Of a stretch of DNA of 64,000 bases, positions 34,873 to 47,611 are shown one piece after another. Source of the stretch: Halomonas campaniensis (GTDB lineage: Bacteria; Pseudomonadota; Gammaproteobacteria; Pseudomonadales; Halomonadaceae); the NCBI RefSeq assembly GCF_014193375.1, contig NZ_JACHZF010000004.1:57360-121359 (forward strand), read 5' to 3'. Below the pieces are notes generated by a model. It worked only from the letters and a program-made list of their open reading frames with translations, made no database searches and was not told the DNA's origin. Numbering within the stretch: position 1 is the stretch's first letter; every line of letters starts with the position of its first letter. Position numbers and translations under genes: made by a program.

Positions 34873-35754
34873 ATGGCAGCTGCAAAAGAGATACGCACCC
34901 AGATCGGGAGCATCAAGAATACGCAGAAGATCACCAGCGCCATGGAAATGGTCGCTGCGTCGAAGATGCGCAAGGCGCAAGATCTGATGAAGGCCAGCCA
35001 GCCCTACGCGCGTCAGATCCGTAATGTCGTTGCCCATATCGCCGACGCCAACCCCGAGTACAAGCACGATTACATGATCGATCGTGACGTCAAGCGGGTC
35101 GGCTACATCGTGGTCTCCACCGACCGCGGCCTGTGCGGCGGCCTGAACGTCAACCTGTTCAAGGCCGTGCTCAGGGATGCCAAGGCATGGCGCGACGAGG
35201 GCGCGGAGCTCGACTTCTGTGCCCTGGGCAGCAAGGCCGGCGGCTTCTTCAAGAGCTACGGGGGCAACCTCGTCGCGGCGAAGAGCGGCCTGGGCGAGTC
35301 GCCCGAGGTCGAGGATCTGATCGGCAGCGTGAAGGTCATGCTGGACGCCTATGACGAGGGGCGCCTGGATCGGCTTTTCGTGGTGTACAACGAGTTCGTC
35401 AACACCATGACCCAGAAGCCGGTGGTCAGGCAGCTGTTGCCCCTGTCCCCCGACATGGGGACGGAGTCGCACGACGAAGAAGACAAGCGTCCCGGTAGCT
35501 GGGACTACCTGTATGAGCCGGATGCCAAGGCGCTGCTGGACAGCCTGCTGGTTCGATTCATCGAGTCGCAGGTGTACCAGTCGGTGGTCGAGAACGCGGC
35601 CTGCGAGCAGGCCGCGCGGATGATCGCCATGAAGAATGCCACCGACAACGCCGGCGGCCTGATCGACGACCTGGAGATGGTCTACAACAAGGCCCGCCAG
35701 GCCGCCATCACCCAGGAGATCTCCGAGATCGTCGGGGGCGCCGCCGCCGTATAG
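34873..35754 (+). CDS. atpG: ATP synthase subunit gamma
   Basis: Central rotor shaft of F1. The N-terminal coiled coil has [20 protein letters not shown], and the C-terminal helix has [21 protein letters not shown]. Length is 293 aa. The conserved [11 protein letters not shown] motif is near residue 82. Confidence 0.97.
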   Translation: MAAAKEIRTQIGSIKNTQKITSAMEMVAASKMRKAQDLMKASQPYARQIRNVVAHIADANPEYKHDYMIDRDVKRVGYIVVSTDRGLCGGLNVNLFKAVLRDAKAWRDEGAELDFCALGSKAGGFFKSYGGNLVAAKSGLGESPEVEDLIGSVKVMLDAYDEGRLDRLFVVYNEFVNTMTQKPVVRQLLPLSPDMGTESHDEEDKRPGSWDYLYEPDAKALLDSLLVRFIESQVYQSVVENAACEQAARMIAMKNATDNAGGLIDDLEMVYNKARQAAITQEISEIVGGAAAV

Positions 35755-35755
35755 C

Positions 35756-35781
35756 GCCGGGGAGGGCGCGGCCCTCCCGGC
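35756..35781 (+). other. Hairpin between atpG and atpD
   Basis: GCCGGGGAGGG and CCCTCCCGGC pair over 10 bp with one bulged G and a 5-nt loop, immediately after the atpG stop. No T-tract follows. Confidence 0.6.
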
Positions 35782-35808
35782 ACACAGGCTTCATTTGCAG
35801 GTATTTGA

Positions 35809-37197
<1,389 letters not shown>

Positions 37198-37222
37198 GGC
37201 TTTCCACCAGGGGGACTTCGCT

Positions 37223-37651
37223 ATGGCGAACAGCTTCAAGTGCAACATCGTGAGCGCCGAGGCGTCGGTCTTCTCCGGCGAGGTCGAGCAGGTGATCGCC
37301 GCCGGCATGATGGGCGACCTGGGCATCCTCCCGGGGCATGCTCCGCTGCTGACCGAGCTCCAGCCTGGCCCGATCCGCGTGATCCACGACGGTGGGCGTG
37401 AGGAGAACTACTATGTCTCGGGCGGCTTCCTGGAAGTGCAGCCCGACGTGGTGACCATCCTCGCCGATGCCGCATCGCGCGCCAAGGACCTGGACGAGGC
37501 CTCCGCCGAGGAGGCCCGACAGCATGCGCTGAAGGCGTTCAACGACAAGTCCGCGGAACTGGATTACACCCGTGCCGCGGCCGAGCTCGCCGAAGCCGTG
37601 GCGCAGCTGCGTACCATCCAGCAGCTGCGCAAGAAGGCCGGCAAGGGCTGA
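37223..37651 (+). CDS. atpC: ATP synthase subunit epsilon
   Basis: Rotor subunit that regulates ATPase activity, with an N-terminal beta sandwich ([32 protein letters not shown]) and two C-terminal helices. Length is 142 aa. It is last in the operon and is followed by a GC-rich terminator. Confidence 0.96.
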   Translation: MANSFKCNIVSAEASVFSGEVEQVIAAGMMGDLGILPGHAPLLTELQPGPIRVIHDGGREENYYVSGGFLEVQPDVVTILADAASRAKDLDEASAEEARQHALKAFNDKSAELDYTRAAAELAEAVAQLRTIQQLRKKAGKG

Positions 37652-37675
37652 GACTGCCCTTCGCCGTGCCACGCC

Positions 37676-37722
37676 GCCCCCCGCCCCCTGTCGCTAGCCA
37701 GGGGTCGGGGGGCGTTTTCTTT
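37676..37722 (+). terminator. atp operon intrinsic terminator
   Basis: A long GC-rich stem pairs 37676-37690 with 37699-37713, with one C/T mismatch, and closes on an 8-nt loop. It is followed by GTTTTCTTT. It lies 25 bp after the atpC stop. Confidence 0.85.
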
Positions 37723-37757
37723 CATCTCGGCGCGCCTCGCGGCGTCAGGAGGATGCC

Positions 37758-39131
37758 ATGTCGCTGAACGAGACCCTGCAGGAACACAAGGACACGCTGC
37801 TGGCGGCGCTGGCCGACGCGCATCACGAGCGCCTCGGCGAGCTGCTCCCCGAGCTGCGGTCGGCGGACATCGCCGAGATCCTCGAGGAGATCCTCGAGGA
37901 GGACGACGACCTGCCGGTCGCCCAGGCCCTGCTGGAGTGCCTGCCGCTGGAGCGGCGGGCCAACGTGCTGGGCTACCTGCCGGGGGAGGAGCAGCTCGAG
38001 ATCACCGAGGCGATGCCCGACGAGGCGCTGCTGCTGCTGCTCGAGGAGATGGGCTCCGATGAGCGCACCGACCTGTTCAAGGTGCTGGACGAGGATCGTC
38101 GCGAGGCCCTGCTGCGGCGCATGGCGCGCCAGGAGCGCGAGGACCTCAAGCGCCTGGCCAGCTACGAGGAGGGGACCGCCGGGGCGATCATGACCTCGGA
38201 CTACGTGGCGATCCCCAGTGGCATGACCGTCTCCCAGGCGATGATGCGGGTGCGCCAGACGGCCCCCGACGCCGAGACGGTCTACCAGCTCTACATCATC
38301 GACGCCGAGGGCCGCCTGGCCGGCACCCTGTCGCTGCGCCAGCTGATGGTGGCGCGCCCGGGGGCGAAGGTCGACGACATCATGATCAAGGACGTGATCA
38401 GCATGGCCGTCGACGCGGAGCAGGAGGAGGTGGCCCGGATCGTGGCCCGCTACGACCTGCTGGCGCTGCCGGTGGTGGATGCCGACGAGCGCCTGATCGG
38501 CATCGTCACCCACGACGACGCCATGGACGTGGCCGAGGAGGAGGCCACCGAGGACTTCCACAAGGGCATGTCCATCGGCCAGCTGGAGGATGGCGTCAGC
38601 CGGGTGCCGCTGTGGAGCCTCTATCGCAAGCGGGTGACCTGGCTGGTGCTGCTGGTGTTCGCTAACCTCTTCTCCGGGGCCGGTATCGCCTACTTCGAGG
38701 ACACCATCGCCGCCCAGGTGGCGCTGGTGTTCTTCCTGCCGCTGCTGATCGGCAGCGGCGGCAATGCCGGTGCCCAGGCCGCCACCCTGATGGTGCGCGG
38801 CATGGCCACCGGCGACGTCGGGGTCAAGGACTGGGGCACCCTGCTGGGCCGGGAGCTGCTGGTGGCCGGCTCCCTGGGTCTGACCATGGCGCTGGCCGTG
38901 GCGCCCATCGGGGTGATGCGTGGCGGCGAGGCGGTGGCCATGGTGGTCGCCATGAGCATGGTGACCATCGTGCTGTTCGGTAGCCTGCTGGGCATGTGCC
39001 TGCCCTTCCTGCTCGATCGCCTGGGCTGGGACCCGGCCACCGCCTCGGCGCCGCTGGTGACCACCCTGATCGACGCCTCGGGGGTGCTGATCTACTTCAG
39101 CATCGCCACGGCGATCCTGACCGGGGTCTGA
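37758..39131 (+). CDS. mgtE: Magnesium transporter MgtE
   Basis: Mg2+ channel gated by cytosolic Mg2+. An acidic N domain (about 1-130) is followed by two CBS domains (about 135-255) and a five-helix membrane domain (about 290-457) with the conserved LLIGSGGNAGAQAATLMVRG stretch. Length is 457 aa. AGGAGG precedes the ATG. It lies directly after the atp terminator. Confidence 0.95.
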   Translation: MSLNETLQEHKDTLLAALADAHHERLGELLPELRSADIAEILEEILEEDDDLPVAQALLECLPLERRANVLGYLPGEEQLEITEAMPDEALLLLLEEMGSDERTDLFKVLDEDRREALLRRMARQEREDLKRLASYEEGTAGAIMTSDYVAIPSGMTVSQAMMRVRQTAPDAETVYQLYIIDAEGRLAGTLSLRQLMVARPGAKVDDIMIKDVISMAVDAEQEEVARIVARYDLLALPVVDADERLIGIVTHDDAMDVAEEEATEDFHKGMSIGQLEDGVSRVPLWSLYRKRVTWLVLLVFANLFSGAGIAYFEDTIAAQVALVFFLPLLIGSGGNAGAQAATLMVRGMATGDVGVKDWGTLLGRELLVAGSLGLTMALAVAPIGVMRGGEAVAMVVAMSMVTIVLFGSLLGMCLPFLLDRLGWDPATASAPLVTTLIDASGVLIYFSIATAILTGV

Positions 39132-39213
39132 TTGACGGGTCTGGCGCGTGCCGGGCGGTGGCCGGGGATCGGTGGCCCTGCCGTCGGGGCGGACAAGGCC
39201 ATGGGGGATGTGT

Positions 39214-39242
39214 ATGCTCTGCGCGTCGCCTGCGCGGAGCAT
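39214..39242 (+). other. Hairpin between mgtE and uppP
   Basis: ATGCTCTGCGC (39214-39224) and GCGCGGAGCAT (39232-39242) form an 11-bp stem with one G-T pair and a 7-nt loop, 30 bp before the uppP ATG. No T-tract follows; it could be a weak terminator or leader structure. Confidence 0.5.
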
Positions 39243-39272
39243 GCGTCTCCACACTCTTGACGGGAAGCCCCC

Positions 39273-40070
39273 ATGGATTGGCTACAGGTTGTCGTACTCT
39301 CCATCGTCCAGGGACTGACGGAGTTCCTGCCCATCTCCAGCTCCGCCCACCTGATCCTGGTGCCGGTGCTCACGCCCTGGGACGACCAGGGGCTGGCCTT
39401 CGACGTGGCGCTGCATATCGGCAGCCTGTCGGCCGTGGTGCTCTACTTCCGCCAGGAGCTTGCGCGCATGGCCGTGAGCTGGGCCGGCTCCCTGCGCGGC
39501 GGTGGCATGGACGACGATGCCAGGCTGGCGTGGGGCGTGCTGCTGGCGACCCTGCCGGTCTGCGTGTTCGGGCTGGCCTTCCGCGACGCCATCGAGGTGG
39601 GCATGCGCTCGCCGCTGATCATCGCCGCCGGCCTGATCGGTTTCGGGCTGGTGCTGGGCTATGCGGACTGGCGCCACCGCGGCGGGCGCAGCGAGTACCA
39701 GCTGCGCCTTCGCGATGTGGTGCTGATCGGTCTGGCCCAGGCCCTGGCACTGATCCCCGGCACCTCCCGCTCGGGCATCACCATCACCGCGGCGCTGCTG
39801 CTGGGCATGAGCCGGGAGGGCGCGGCGCGCTTCTCCTTCCTGCTGTCGATCCCGGTGATCGTGCTGGCCGGTGGCCTCGAGGTCACCGGCCTGATCCAGG
39901 AGGCCGCGACGGTCGACTGGCCCGCCGTCGTCGTGGGGACCCTGCTCTCCGGCATCAGTGCCTACCTCTGCATCCATTACTTCCTGGTCGTCATCAAGCG
40001 CGTCGGCATGCAGCCCTTCGTGGTCTATCGCCTGCTGCTCGGCGCCTGGCTGCTGTGGCTGTTCTGGTAG
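39273..40070 (+). CDS. uppP: Undecaprenyl-diphosphate phosphatase
   Basis: Membrane enzyme recycling undecaprenyl diphosphate to the monophosphate lipid carrier for cell-wall synthesis; also known as BacA. The conserved GLTEFLPISSSAHLIL is at residues about 12-27, and the active-site stretch ALIPGTSRSGITI near 162. Eight hydrophobic segments are visible; length is 265 aa. It supplies the lipid carrier that uses UDP-sugar precursors made downstream through GlmU and GlmS. Confidence 0.96.
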   Translation: MDWLQVVVLSIVQGLTEFLPISSSAHLILVPVLTPWDDQGLAFDVALHIGSLSAVVLYFRQELARMAVSWAGSLRGGGMDDDARLAWGVLLATLPVCVFGLAFRDAIEVGMRSPLIIAAGLIGFGLVLGYADWRHRGGRSEYQLRLRDVVLIGLAQALALIPGTSRSGITITAALLLGMSREGAARFSFLLSIPVIVLAGGLEVTGLIQEAATVDWPAVVVGTLLSGISAYLCIHYFLVVIKRVGMQPFVVYRLLLGAWLLWLFW

Positions 40071-40105
40071 CCGCCGCCCTCAACCGTCACGGAGTGCCTG
40101 TCATC

Positions 40106-41179
40106 ATGAAGTCCCTGCGTCTCGTTGCCCTGCCGCTCCTCCTGGGGCTCTCGCTGCTGCTGGCCGGCTGCTCGGAGAGCGACCGGCCCCTCGACTCCCC
40201 GGTGCGCCTGGAGGGGGCGATCTTCGGCAGCTTCTACCAGGTGACCCTCGCCGACCCGCTGACCCAGGGCCAGGCCCTGGCCCTGGAGGAGGGGATCCTC
40301 GAGGTGCTCGAGGCGGTCGATGCCGGCATGTCGATCTACCGCGAGGACTCGGAGCTCTCGGCCTTCAACCAGGCACCGGTCGGCGAGTGGCAGCCGCTCT
40401 CCGACGAGCTGATCGAGGTGCTGTCGATCAGCCAGGCGGTGGCCGAGGCCAGCAACGGTGCCTTCGACACCACCCTCGGTGCCCTGGTCAATCTGTGGAG
40501 CTTCGGCGCCGAGGCGCGGCCCCGGGAGGTGCCGGATGACGCGACCCTCGAGGCCCGGCTGGCCGAGGTCGGCTTCGATGCGGTGGAGGTCGACCCGGAC
40601 GCCCTGCAGGCGCGGCGGTTGCGCGACCTGCACGTCGACCTGGGCGGCGTGGCCAAGGGGCATGCCACCGACCGGGTGGGGGAGTTCCTGGAGGGCGAGG
40701 GGATCGAGCACTACCTGGTCAACCTGGGAGGCGACCTGCGGGTACGGGGCTACCGGGACGCCGAGCAGGCACCCTGGCGGATCGGCATCGAGGCGCCGCT
40801 GGAGGATCGCCAGGAGGCCCGTCACGTGGTGCCGCTGCACGACATCACGGTGGCCACCTCCGGCGACTATCGCAACTACTTCGAGCAGGACGGCCGGCGC
40901 TTCTCCCACACCCTCGACCCGCGCACCGGGCGGCCCATCACCCACCGGCTGGCCTCGGTGTCGGTGGCCCACCCCTCCAACGCCTGGGCGGATGCCTGGG
41001 CCACGGCGCTGATGGTGCTCGGCGAGGAGGCGGGCATGGCCCTGGCCCGCGAGCAGGGGCTCAGCGTGCTGATGATCGTGCGCGAGGAGGAGGGTGCCTG
41101 GAGCAGCCGCGTCAGCCCCGCCTTCGTCGAACGGTTCGGCGAGGGGCTGGTGGCGGAACTGGGCCTGGAGGTCCAGTGA
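40106..41179 (+). CDS. apbE: FAD:protein FMN transferase (ApbE), lipoprotein
   Basis: Transfers FMN from FAD to Thr or Ser of target flavoproteins such as Na+-NQR or RNF subunits. A lipoprotein signal ends in LLAGC (Cys about 21). The N-terminal GSFYQVTL, NLWSFG and VDLGGVAKGHATD motifs, the NLGGDLRVRG stretch and SHTLDPRTGRPI are all ApbE signatures. Length is 357 aa. Its flavoprotein targets are not in this window. Confidence 0.93.
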   Translation: MKSLRLVALPLLLGLSLLLAGCSESDRPLDSPVRLEGAIFGSFYQVTLADPLTQGQALALEEGILEVLEAVDAGMSIYREDSELSAFNQAPVGEWQPLSDELIEVLSISQAVAEASNGAFDTTLGALVNLWSFGAEARPREVPDDATLEARLAEVGFDAVEVDPDALQARRLRDLHVDLGGVAKGHATDRVGEFLEGEGIEHYLVNLGGDLRVRGYRDAEQAPWRIGIEAPLEDRQEARHVVPLHDITVATSGDYRNYFEQDGRRFSHTLDPRTGRPITHRLASVSVAHPSNAWADAWATALMVLGEEAGMALAREQGLSVLMIVREEEGAWSSRVSPAFVERFGEGLVAELGLEVQ

Positions 41180-41283
41180 GACGAGGGGCTCTTCTACGCT
41201 GCACCCGGGCGGCTCGATGAATGGAGTGACGGCGCCGCGCCCCCTAGAATGATGTGATCGACGATGATGGACAAGGAGTCATG

Positions 41284-42648
41284 ATGACGCTGGATGTGGT
41301 GATTCTCGCGGCGGGCCAGGGGACCCGGATGCGTTCGACCCTCCCCAAGGTGCTGCACCGCCTGGCCGGCAAGCCCATGGTGCGCCATGTGATCGAGACG
41401 GCCCGCGGCCTCGACGCCGAGCGGACCCACGTGGTGGTCGGCCACGGCGCCGAGAAGGTGCGTGAGGCCCTGGCCGACTGCGAGGTGCGCTTCGCGCTCC
41501 AGGCCGAGCAGAAGGGCACCGGCCACGCGGTGGCCCAGGCCCTGGAGGGGCTGGGCGACGGCAAGGTGCTGGTGCTCTACGGCGACGTGCCGCTGACCCG
41601 CCGCGAGACCCTGGCGACGCTGCTCGAGGGGGTCGACGACGACCACCTGGGGCTGCTGACCGTGACCCTGGAGGATCCCACCGGCTACGGGCGCATCCTG
41701 CGCAACGCCGCGGGCGAGGCGGTGGCCATCGTCGAGCACAAGGACGCCTCCGAGACCGAGCGCGCGGTGCGCGAGTGCAACACCGGCATCATGGCCATGA
41801 CCGCCGCCCAGCTCCGCCGCTGGCTGCCGCGCCTCTCTGCCGACAACGCCCAGGGCGAGTACTACCTCACCGACATCATCGCCATGGCCGCCGCCGAGGG
41901 GGTGAAGATCGCCACCGTCCAGCCGGCCAACGCGCTGGAGGTCGAGGGGGTCAACAACCGCCTGCAGATGGCGCGGCTCGAGCGGGCCTACCAGCGTGCC
42001 CAGGCCGAGCGGCTGATGACCGAGGGAGTGGCGCTGCTCGACCCGGCCCGGATCGATGTCCGCGGCACCCTGACCTGCGGCCACGACGTGGAGATCGACG
42101 TGGGCTGCGTCTTCGAGGGGGATGTGGAACTCGGCGAAGGGGTGCGTATCGGCCCCCACTGCGTGATCCGTGACAGCCACATCGGCGCCGAGGCGGTGGT
42201 CGAGGCGCACAGCGTGATCGAGGGCGCCGTGGCGGCCGGCCGCAACCGCATCGGTCCCTTCGCCCGGCTGCGCCCCGGCACCCGCCTGGCGGTGGGTGCC
42301 AAGGTGGGCAACTTCGTCGAGACCAAGAACGTCGAGGTGGGCGAGGGCAGCAAGATCAACCACCTGAGCTATGTGGGCGATGCCCGGCTGGGCCGCGACG
42401 TCAACGTCGGGGCGGGCACCATCACCTGCAACTACGACGGCGCCAACAAGCACCGTACCGAGATCGGCGATGACGCCTTCATCGGCTCCAACAGCGCCCT
42501 GGTGGCCCCGGTCAGCGTCGGCCGGGGTGCCACCGTGGGGGCGGGCTCCACCATCAGCAAGGACGTGGCGGACAATGCCCTGGCGGTATCGCGGGGACGA
42601 CAGATCAGCAAGCCCGACTGGCCGCGGCCCGGCAAGCAGGACGACTGA
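41284..42648 (+). CDS. glmU: Bifunctional UDP-GlcNAc pyrophosphorylase / GlcN-1-P acetyltransferase
   Basis: Makes UDP-GlcNAc for peptidoglycan and lipopolysaccharide. The uridyltransferase domain (about 1-228) has [18 protein letters not shown] and GDVPLT. The C-terminal left-handed beta helix (about 250-454) has [10 protein letters not shown] and hexapeptide repeats. Length is 454 aa. I chose the ATG at 41284, 5 nt after AAGGAG, over ATG at 41281. glmS follows after 11 bp. Confidence 0.97.
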   Translation: MTLDVVILAAGQGTRMRSTLPKVLHRLAGKPMVRHVIETARGLDAERTHVVVGHGAEKVREALADCEVRFALQAEQKGTGHAVAQALEGLGDGKVLVLYGDVPLTRRETLATLLEGVDDDHLGLLTVTLEDPTGYGRILRNAAGEAVAIVEHKDASETERAVRECNTGIMAMTAAQLRRWLPRLSADNAQGEYYLTDIIAMAAAEGVKIATVQPANALEVEGVNNRLQMARLERAYQRAQAERLMTEGVALLDPARIDVRGTLTCGHDVEIDVGCVFEGDVELGEGVRIGPHCVIRDSHIGAEAVVEAHSVIEGAVAAGRNRIGPFARLRPGTRLAVGAKVGNFVETKNVEVGEGSKINHLSYVGDARLGRDVNVGAGTITCNYDGANKHRTEIGDDAFIGSNSALVAPVSVGRGATVGAGSTISKDVADNALAVSRGRQISKPDWPRPGKQDD

Positions 42649-42659
42649 GGAGAGAAGAC

Positions 42660-44491
<1,832 letters not shown>

Positions 44492-44495
<4 letters not shown>

Positions 44496-45358
44496 CGCCT
44501 CGCGATGCCGCGCCGCGCCTGCACCTCGGCCTGGCCATGTGGGCCAATCCCGAGTGGCGCGGCACCCTCTATCCGCCCCATGGCGGCGGCCTCGAGGAGT
44601 ATGCGCGGGTGTTCACCACCGTGGAGGGCAATACCACCTTCTACAGCGGGGCGCCGCGGGCGGAGACGGTGGCGGCCTGGGCACGCCAGGCCCCGGCGGA
44701 TTTCCGCTTCTGCTTCAAGCTGCCGGCGGCGCTGACCCACGAACGCCGCCTGGTCGGCGTGGAGGCGGCGTTCGATGCCTTCCTCGATGCCCTGGCGCCG
44801 CTCCATGACCGCCTGGGTCCGCTGATGGTGCAGCTGCCGAGGGATTTCGGCGCCGAGGAGCTCCCCCGGCTGGAAGCCCTGCTGGCGCGCTGGCCCGCGG
44901 GAATTCCCTGTGCCGTGGAGGTCCGCCACAGTGAATTCTTCCACAAGGGGGCGGCCGAGACCGCCCTCAACAGATTGTTGATAACTCACGGCGCCGATCG
45001 GGTCATGCTCGACGTGCGGCCGCTCTTCTCGACGCCACCCGGCGGTCATCCCGGGCTGCTCCAGGCCCAGCGCGAGAAGCCGAGACGCCCATTACACGTG
45101 CTTTCCACGGCAGGCCGTCCGCTGGTGCGCTTCATCGGCCACCTCGATCCGGCGATCAACGAGCGCTATTTCGCGGCCTGGATCGAGCGGCTCGGCCTGT
45201 GGATAAATCAGGGGAAAACCCCTTTCCTGCTTGTGCATACGCCCGACAATCGCCAGGCCCCGGAACTCGCTCGGCGACTCCATGCCCGCCTGGTCGAACA
45301 CTGTTCCCTCCCCCCGCTTGCCGCCTTCCCCGGCGAGGATCAGGCGCGGCTGTTCTGA
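44492..45358 (+). CDS. DUF72 family protein (YecE-like)
   Basis: TIM-barrel protein of unknown function. Family marks are [16 protein letters not shown] near the N-terminus, EGNTTFY near residue 46, and [11 protein letters not shown]. Length is 288 aa. The start is a GTG overlapping the glmS stop (GTGA), implying translational coupling to cell-wall precursor synthesis. A perfect DnaA box (TGTGGATAA, 45198-45206) lies in the gene. Confidence 0.88.
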
Positions 45359-45707
45359 GCCCCCGGCCGGGCGACGATATCCGGGCCTGCTCATGTAACG
45401 GCTTCGGCTGGCCATCCGCCGCCTGATCTGATAGTTTTATGCCCCGGAGTGCCATTACCCAGTGATATTCCCGGATTCTGTGCCGATCCCGTACATTTTC
45501 CGTGAGTCTCCGGCACCCGGCGTTCCCGGGCTCGGCGCCACCCGGCCCCCGGCCTGCGGGAACGTGACTCGGCAGTGATCCTGCCTGGATCCTGTCATGC
45601 TCTGGTCGGTGTCGTGCCACCCACGGCGCCCTGGACGTGGCAACTACAAGCATAAGCCGTCATCGCGCCAGACCGGTCGATGGCGACACGCACAATCAGG
45701 GTGATTC
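45359..45707. other. Gene-free gap before the sodium symporter gene
   Basis: A 349-bp gap. I see no coding frame with family similarity, no tRNA and no recognisable riboswitch core. A somewhat AT-richer part at 45428-45480 may hold a promoter or leader, but no convincing -35/-10 pair could be fixed. Confidence 0.5.
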
Positions 45708-47051
45708 ATGTCTAAACACGTACATGCACAGTGGTCATCGAAGATGACCTTCGTGCTCGCCGCCGCGGGCTCCGCGGTGGGCCTGGGCAACATCTGGCGG
45801 TTCTCCTACATGGTGGGTGACAGCGGTGGCGCGGCCTTCGTGCTCATCTACCTGGCCTGCGTGGCGCTGGTGGGCCTGCCGATCCTGGTGGCGGAGTGGC
45901 TGATCGGCCGCCGCGGCCAGGAGAACCCCATCAACGCCATGGCCGACCTGGCCCGCAAGGGCGGGCACCTGCCGGCCTGGGCACTGGTCGGCGCCAGCGG
46001 CGTGCTGGCGGCCTTCCTGATCCTCTCCTTCTACAGTGTGATCGGCGGCTGGTCGCTCTCCTACACCCTGGGTTCCGTCACCGGCCGCTTCACCGGCCAG
46101 GATGCCGACGGTACCGGCGCCATCTTCGGCAGCCTGCTGGGCAGTCCCGGCATGCTGACCCTGTGGCACACCGCCTTCATGGCGCTGGTGATCTGGATCG
46201 TCGCCCGGGGTGTCACCAAGGGGCTCGAGGGGGCCGTGCGCACCCTGATGCCCGGGCTGGTGGTGCTGCTGATCGTGCTGGTCGGCTACGGCATGACCAC
46301 CGGGCACTTCGGCGAGGCGCTGGCCTTCATGTTCCGTCCCGACTGGAGCGCGGTGACCGGCGGCGTCGTCCTGGCGGCCATGGGGCAGGCGTTCTTCACC
46401 CTGTCGCTGGGCATGGGCATCATGATGGCCTACGGCTCCTACCTGGGGGAGGATGTCAGCCTGATCGGCACCGCGCGCACGGTGATCATCCTCGATACGG
46501 TGATCGCCCTGCTGGCCGGCCTGGCGATCTTCCCGATCGTCTTCGCCAACGGCATGAGTCCCGCCGATGGTCCGGGGCTGATCTTCATCAACCTGCCGGT
46601 GGCCTTCGGCAACATGACCGGCGGCATGATCCTCGGCCTGATGTTCTTCCTGCTGCTGACCTTCGCGGCGCTGACCTCGGCGATCTCGCTGCTGGAGCCG
46701 GTGGTCGAGCTGATGGAGGAGCGCACCCCGCTGTCCCGCGTGGCGGCGACCCTGGTGGGCGGCGCGGCGGTCTGGGCGCTGGGCATCGCGGCGCTGATGT
46801 CCTTCAACGTCTGGGACAGCTTCCTGATCTTCGGCCTCAACGTCTTCGACCTGCTGGATACCTTCACCAGCAAGTTCCTGCTGCCGTTGACCGGCCTGGG
46901 GGCGATCCTCTTCGTGGCCTGGTGTCTCGACCGCCAGGGGGTGGCGGACGAGCTGGCGCTGTCCGGTGGGCGTGAGCGGCTGTGGCACGTCGTGGCACGC
47001 TACGTGGCGCCGATCGGCGTGATCGTGGTGTTCGTCACCGGCCTGCTCTAG
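45708..47051 (+). CDS. Sodium-dependent transporter, NSS/SLC6 family
   Basis: Na+-coupled amino-acid or amine symporter with a LeuT fold. The first helix has AAAGSAVGLGNIWRFSYMVGDSGGAAFV (about 20-47), the unwound Na+/substrate site of the family; about 11 membrane helices are visible. Length is 447 aa, typical of bacterial members. The substrate cannot be told from sequence alone. Na+-driven uptake fits a halophile, but that is inference. Confidence 0.92.
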   Translation: MSKHVHAQWSSKMTFVLAAAGSAVGLGNIWRFSYMVGDSGGAAFVLIYLACVALVGLPILVAEWLIGRRGQENPINAMADLARKGGHLPAWALVGASGVLAAFLILSFYSVIGGWSLSYTLGSVTGRFTGQDADGTGAIFGSLLGSPGMLTLWHTAFMALVIWIVARGVTKGLEGAVRTLMPGLVVLLIVLVGYGMTTGHFGEALAFMFRPDWSAVTGGVVLAAMGQAFFTLSLGMGIMMAYGSYLGEDVSLIGTARTVIILDTVIALLAGLAIFPIVFANGMSPADGPGLIFINLPVAFGNMTGGMILGLMFFLLLTFAALTSAISLLEPVVELMEERTPLSRVAATLVGGAAVWALGIAALMSFNVWDSFLIFGLNVFDLLDTFTSKFLLPLTGLGAILFVAWCLDRQGVADELALSGGRERLWHVVARYVAPIGVIVVFVTGLL

Positions 47052-47081
47052 GGCCGCTGACCGAGAGGGTGACAACCCCCT

Positions 47082-47107
47082 GCGAGCCCCGCCCCGGCGG
47101 GGCTCGC
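47082..47107. terminator. Hairpin between the symporter and a convergent small gene
   Basis: GCGAGCCCCGC and GCGGGGCTCGC form a perfect 11-bp stem with loop CCCG. It lies between the stop codons of two convergent genes and may serve both; no T-tract is seen on either strand. Confidence 0.6.
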
Positions 47108-47146
47108 GACGTCTGGGTCCCGGTGGCCCGTCGGCGGGCCGGGAAG

Positions 47147-47362
47147 TCAGTGCATCTCGTCGTCGACCAGTTCGTCCTCGGGCAGCTCGGCGATGTCCCG
47201 GGACAGCCGCTTGAACTCCTCGTGGAGCTCGATGCCGCGCCGGGCGCGCAGGTTGCGCTGGGCGGCGGTGCGGGAGCGATGCTCGTGTTCGACGACTTCC
47301 ATGCTCATGAAGATGTCGAGAAGCTCGCTCTTCAGGGAGGTTAACCGTTCGACATTGCGCAT
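47147..47362 (-). CDS. Small charged hypothetical protein
   Basis: A 71-aa, strongly charged protein, helical by appearance, with the basic run RTAAQRNLRARRGIELHEE and an acidic C-terminus. The ATG at 47362 has AGGAGAG at suitable spacing, better than an in-frame ATG at 47398. No signal peptide or membrane segment. It is divergent from hexR across about 250 bp. I do not recognise a family; a faint likeness to small PA3496-type proteins is only an impression. Confidence 0.65.
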   Translation of the reverse strand: MRNVERLTSLKSELLDIFMSMEVVEHEHRSRTAAQRNLRARRGIELHEEFKRLSRDIAELPEDELVDDEMH

Positions 47363-47611
47363 GATCGACTCTCCTGTGTCTTGCTCGCGACACTGCAATT
47401 ACTACTATACCGCACTTGACAGAATGATGACGTCGTGGGCGTTTCGCCACAACGCTGGGCCAACGCAAGGGCATCGGCCGCCCGGCCGGTCAGAATGCCG
47501 CGGCCGGTGCGCATCCCTGCCCGGGTTGGGGCATACTGTAGACATGTTCCCTCTATCCGATCCGTCGTCTCGCCCGCTTGGCGCGGCGGCCCGCAAGCAA
47601 GGAGTCCCCTC

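Noticed and set aside
38996-41179. Apparent long frame suggesting a protein fused to ApbE
   Set aside because: The upstream part is uppP and mgtE read in a wrong frame; the real ApbE starts at 40106 with a lipoprotein signal.
45359-45707. Riboswitch or tRNA before the sodium symporter
   Set aside because: No conserved glycine-riboswitch core, tRNA fold or CCA-adjacent structure could be recognised.
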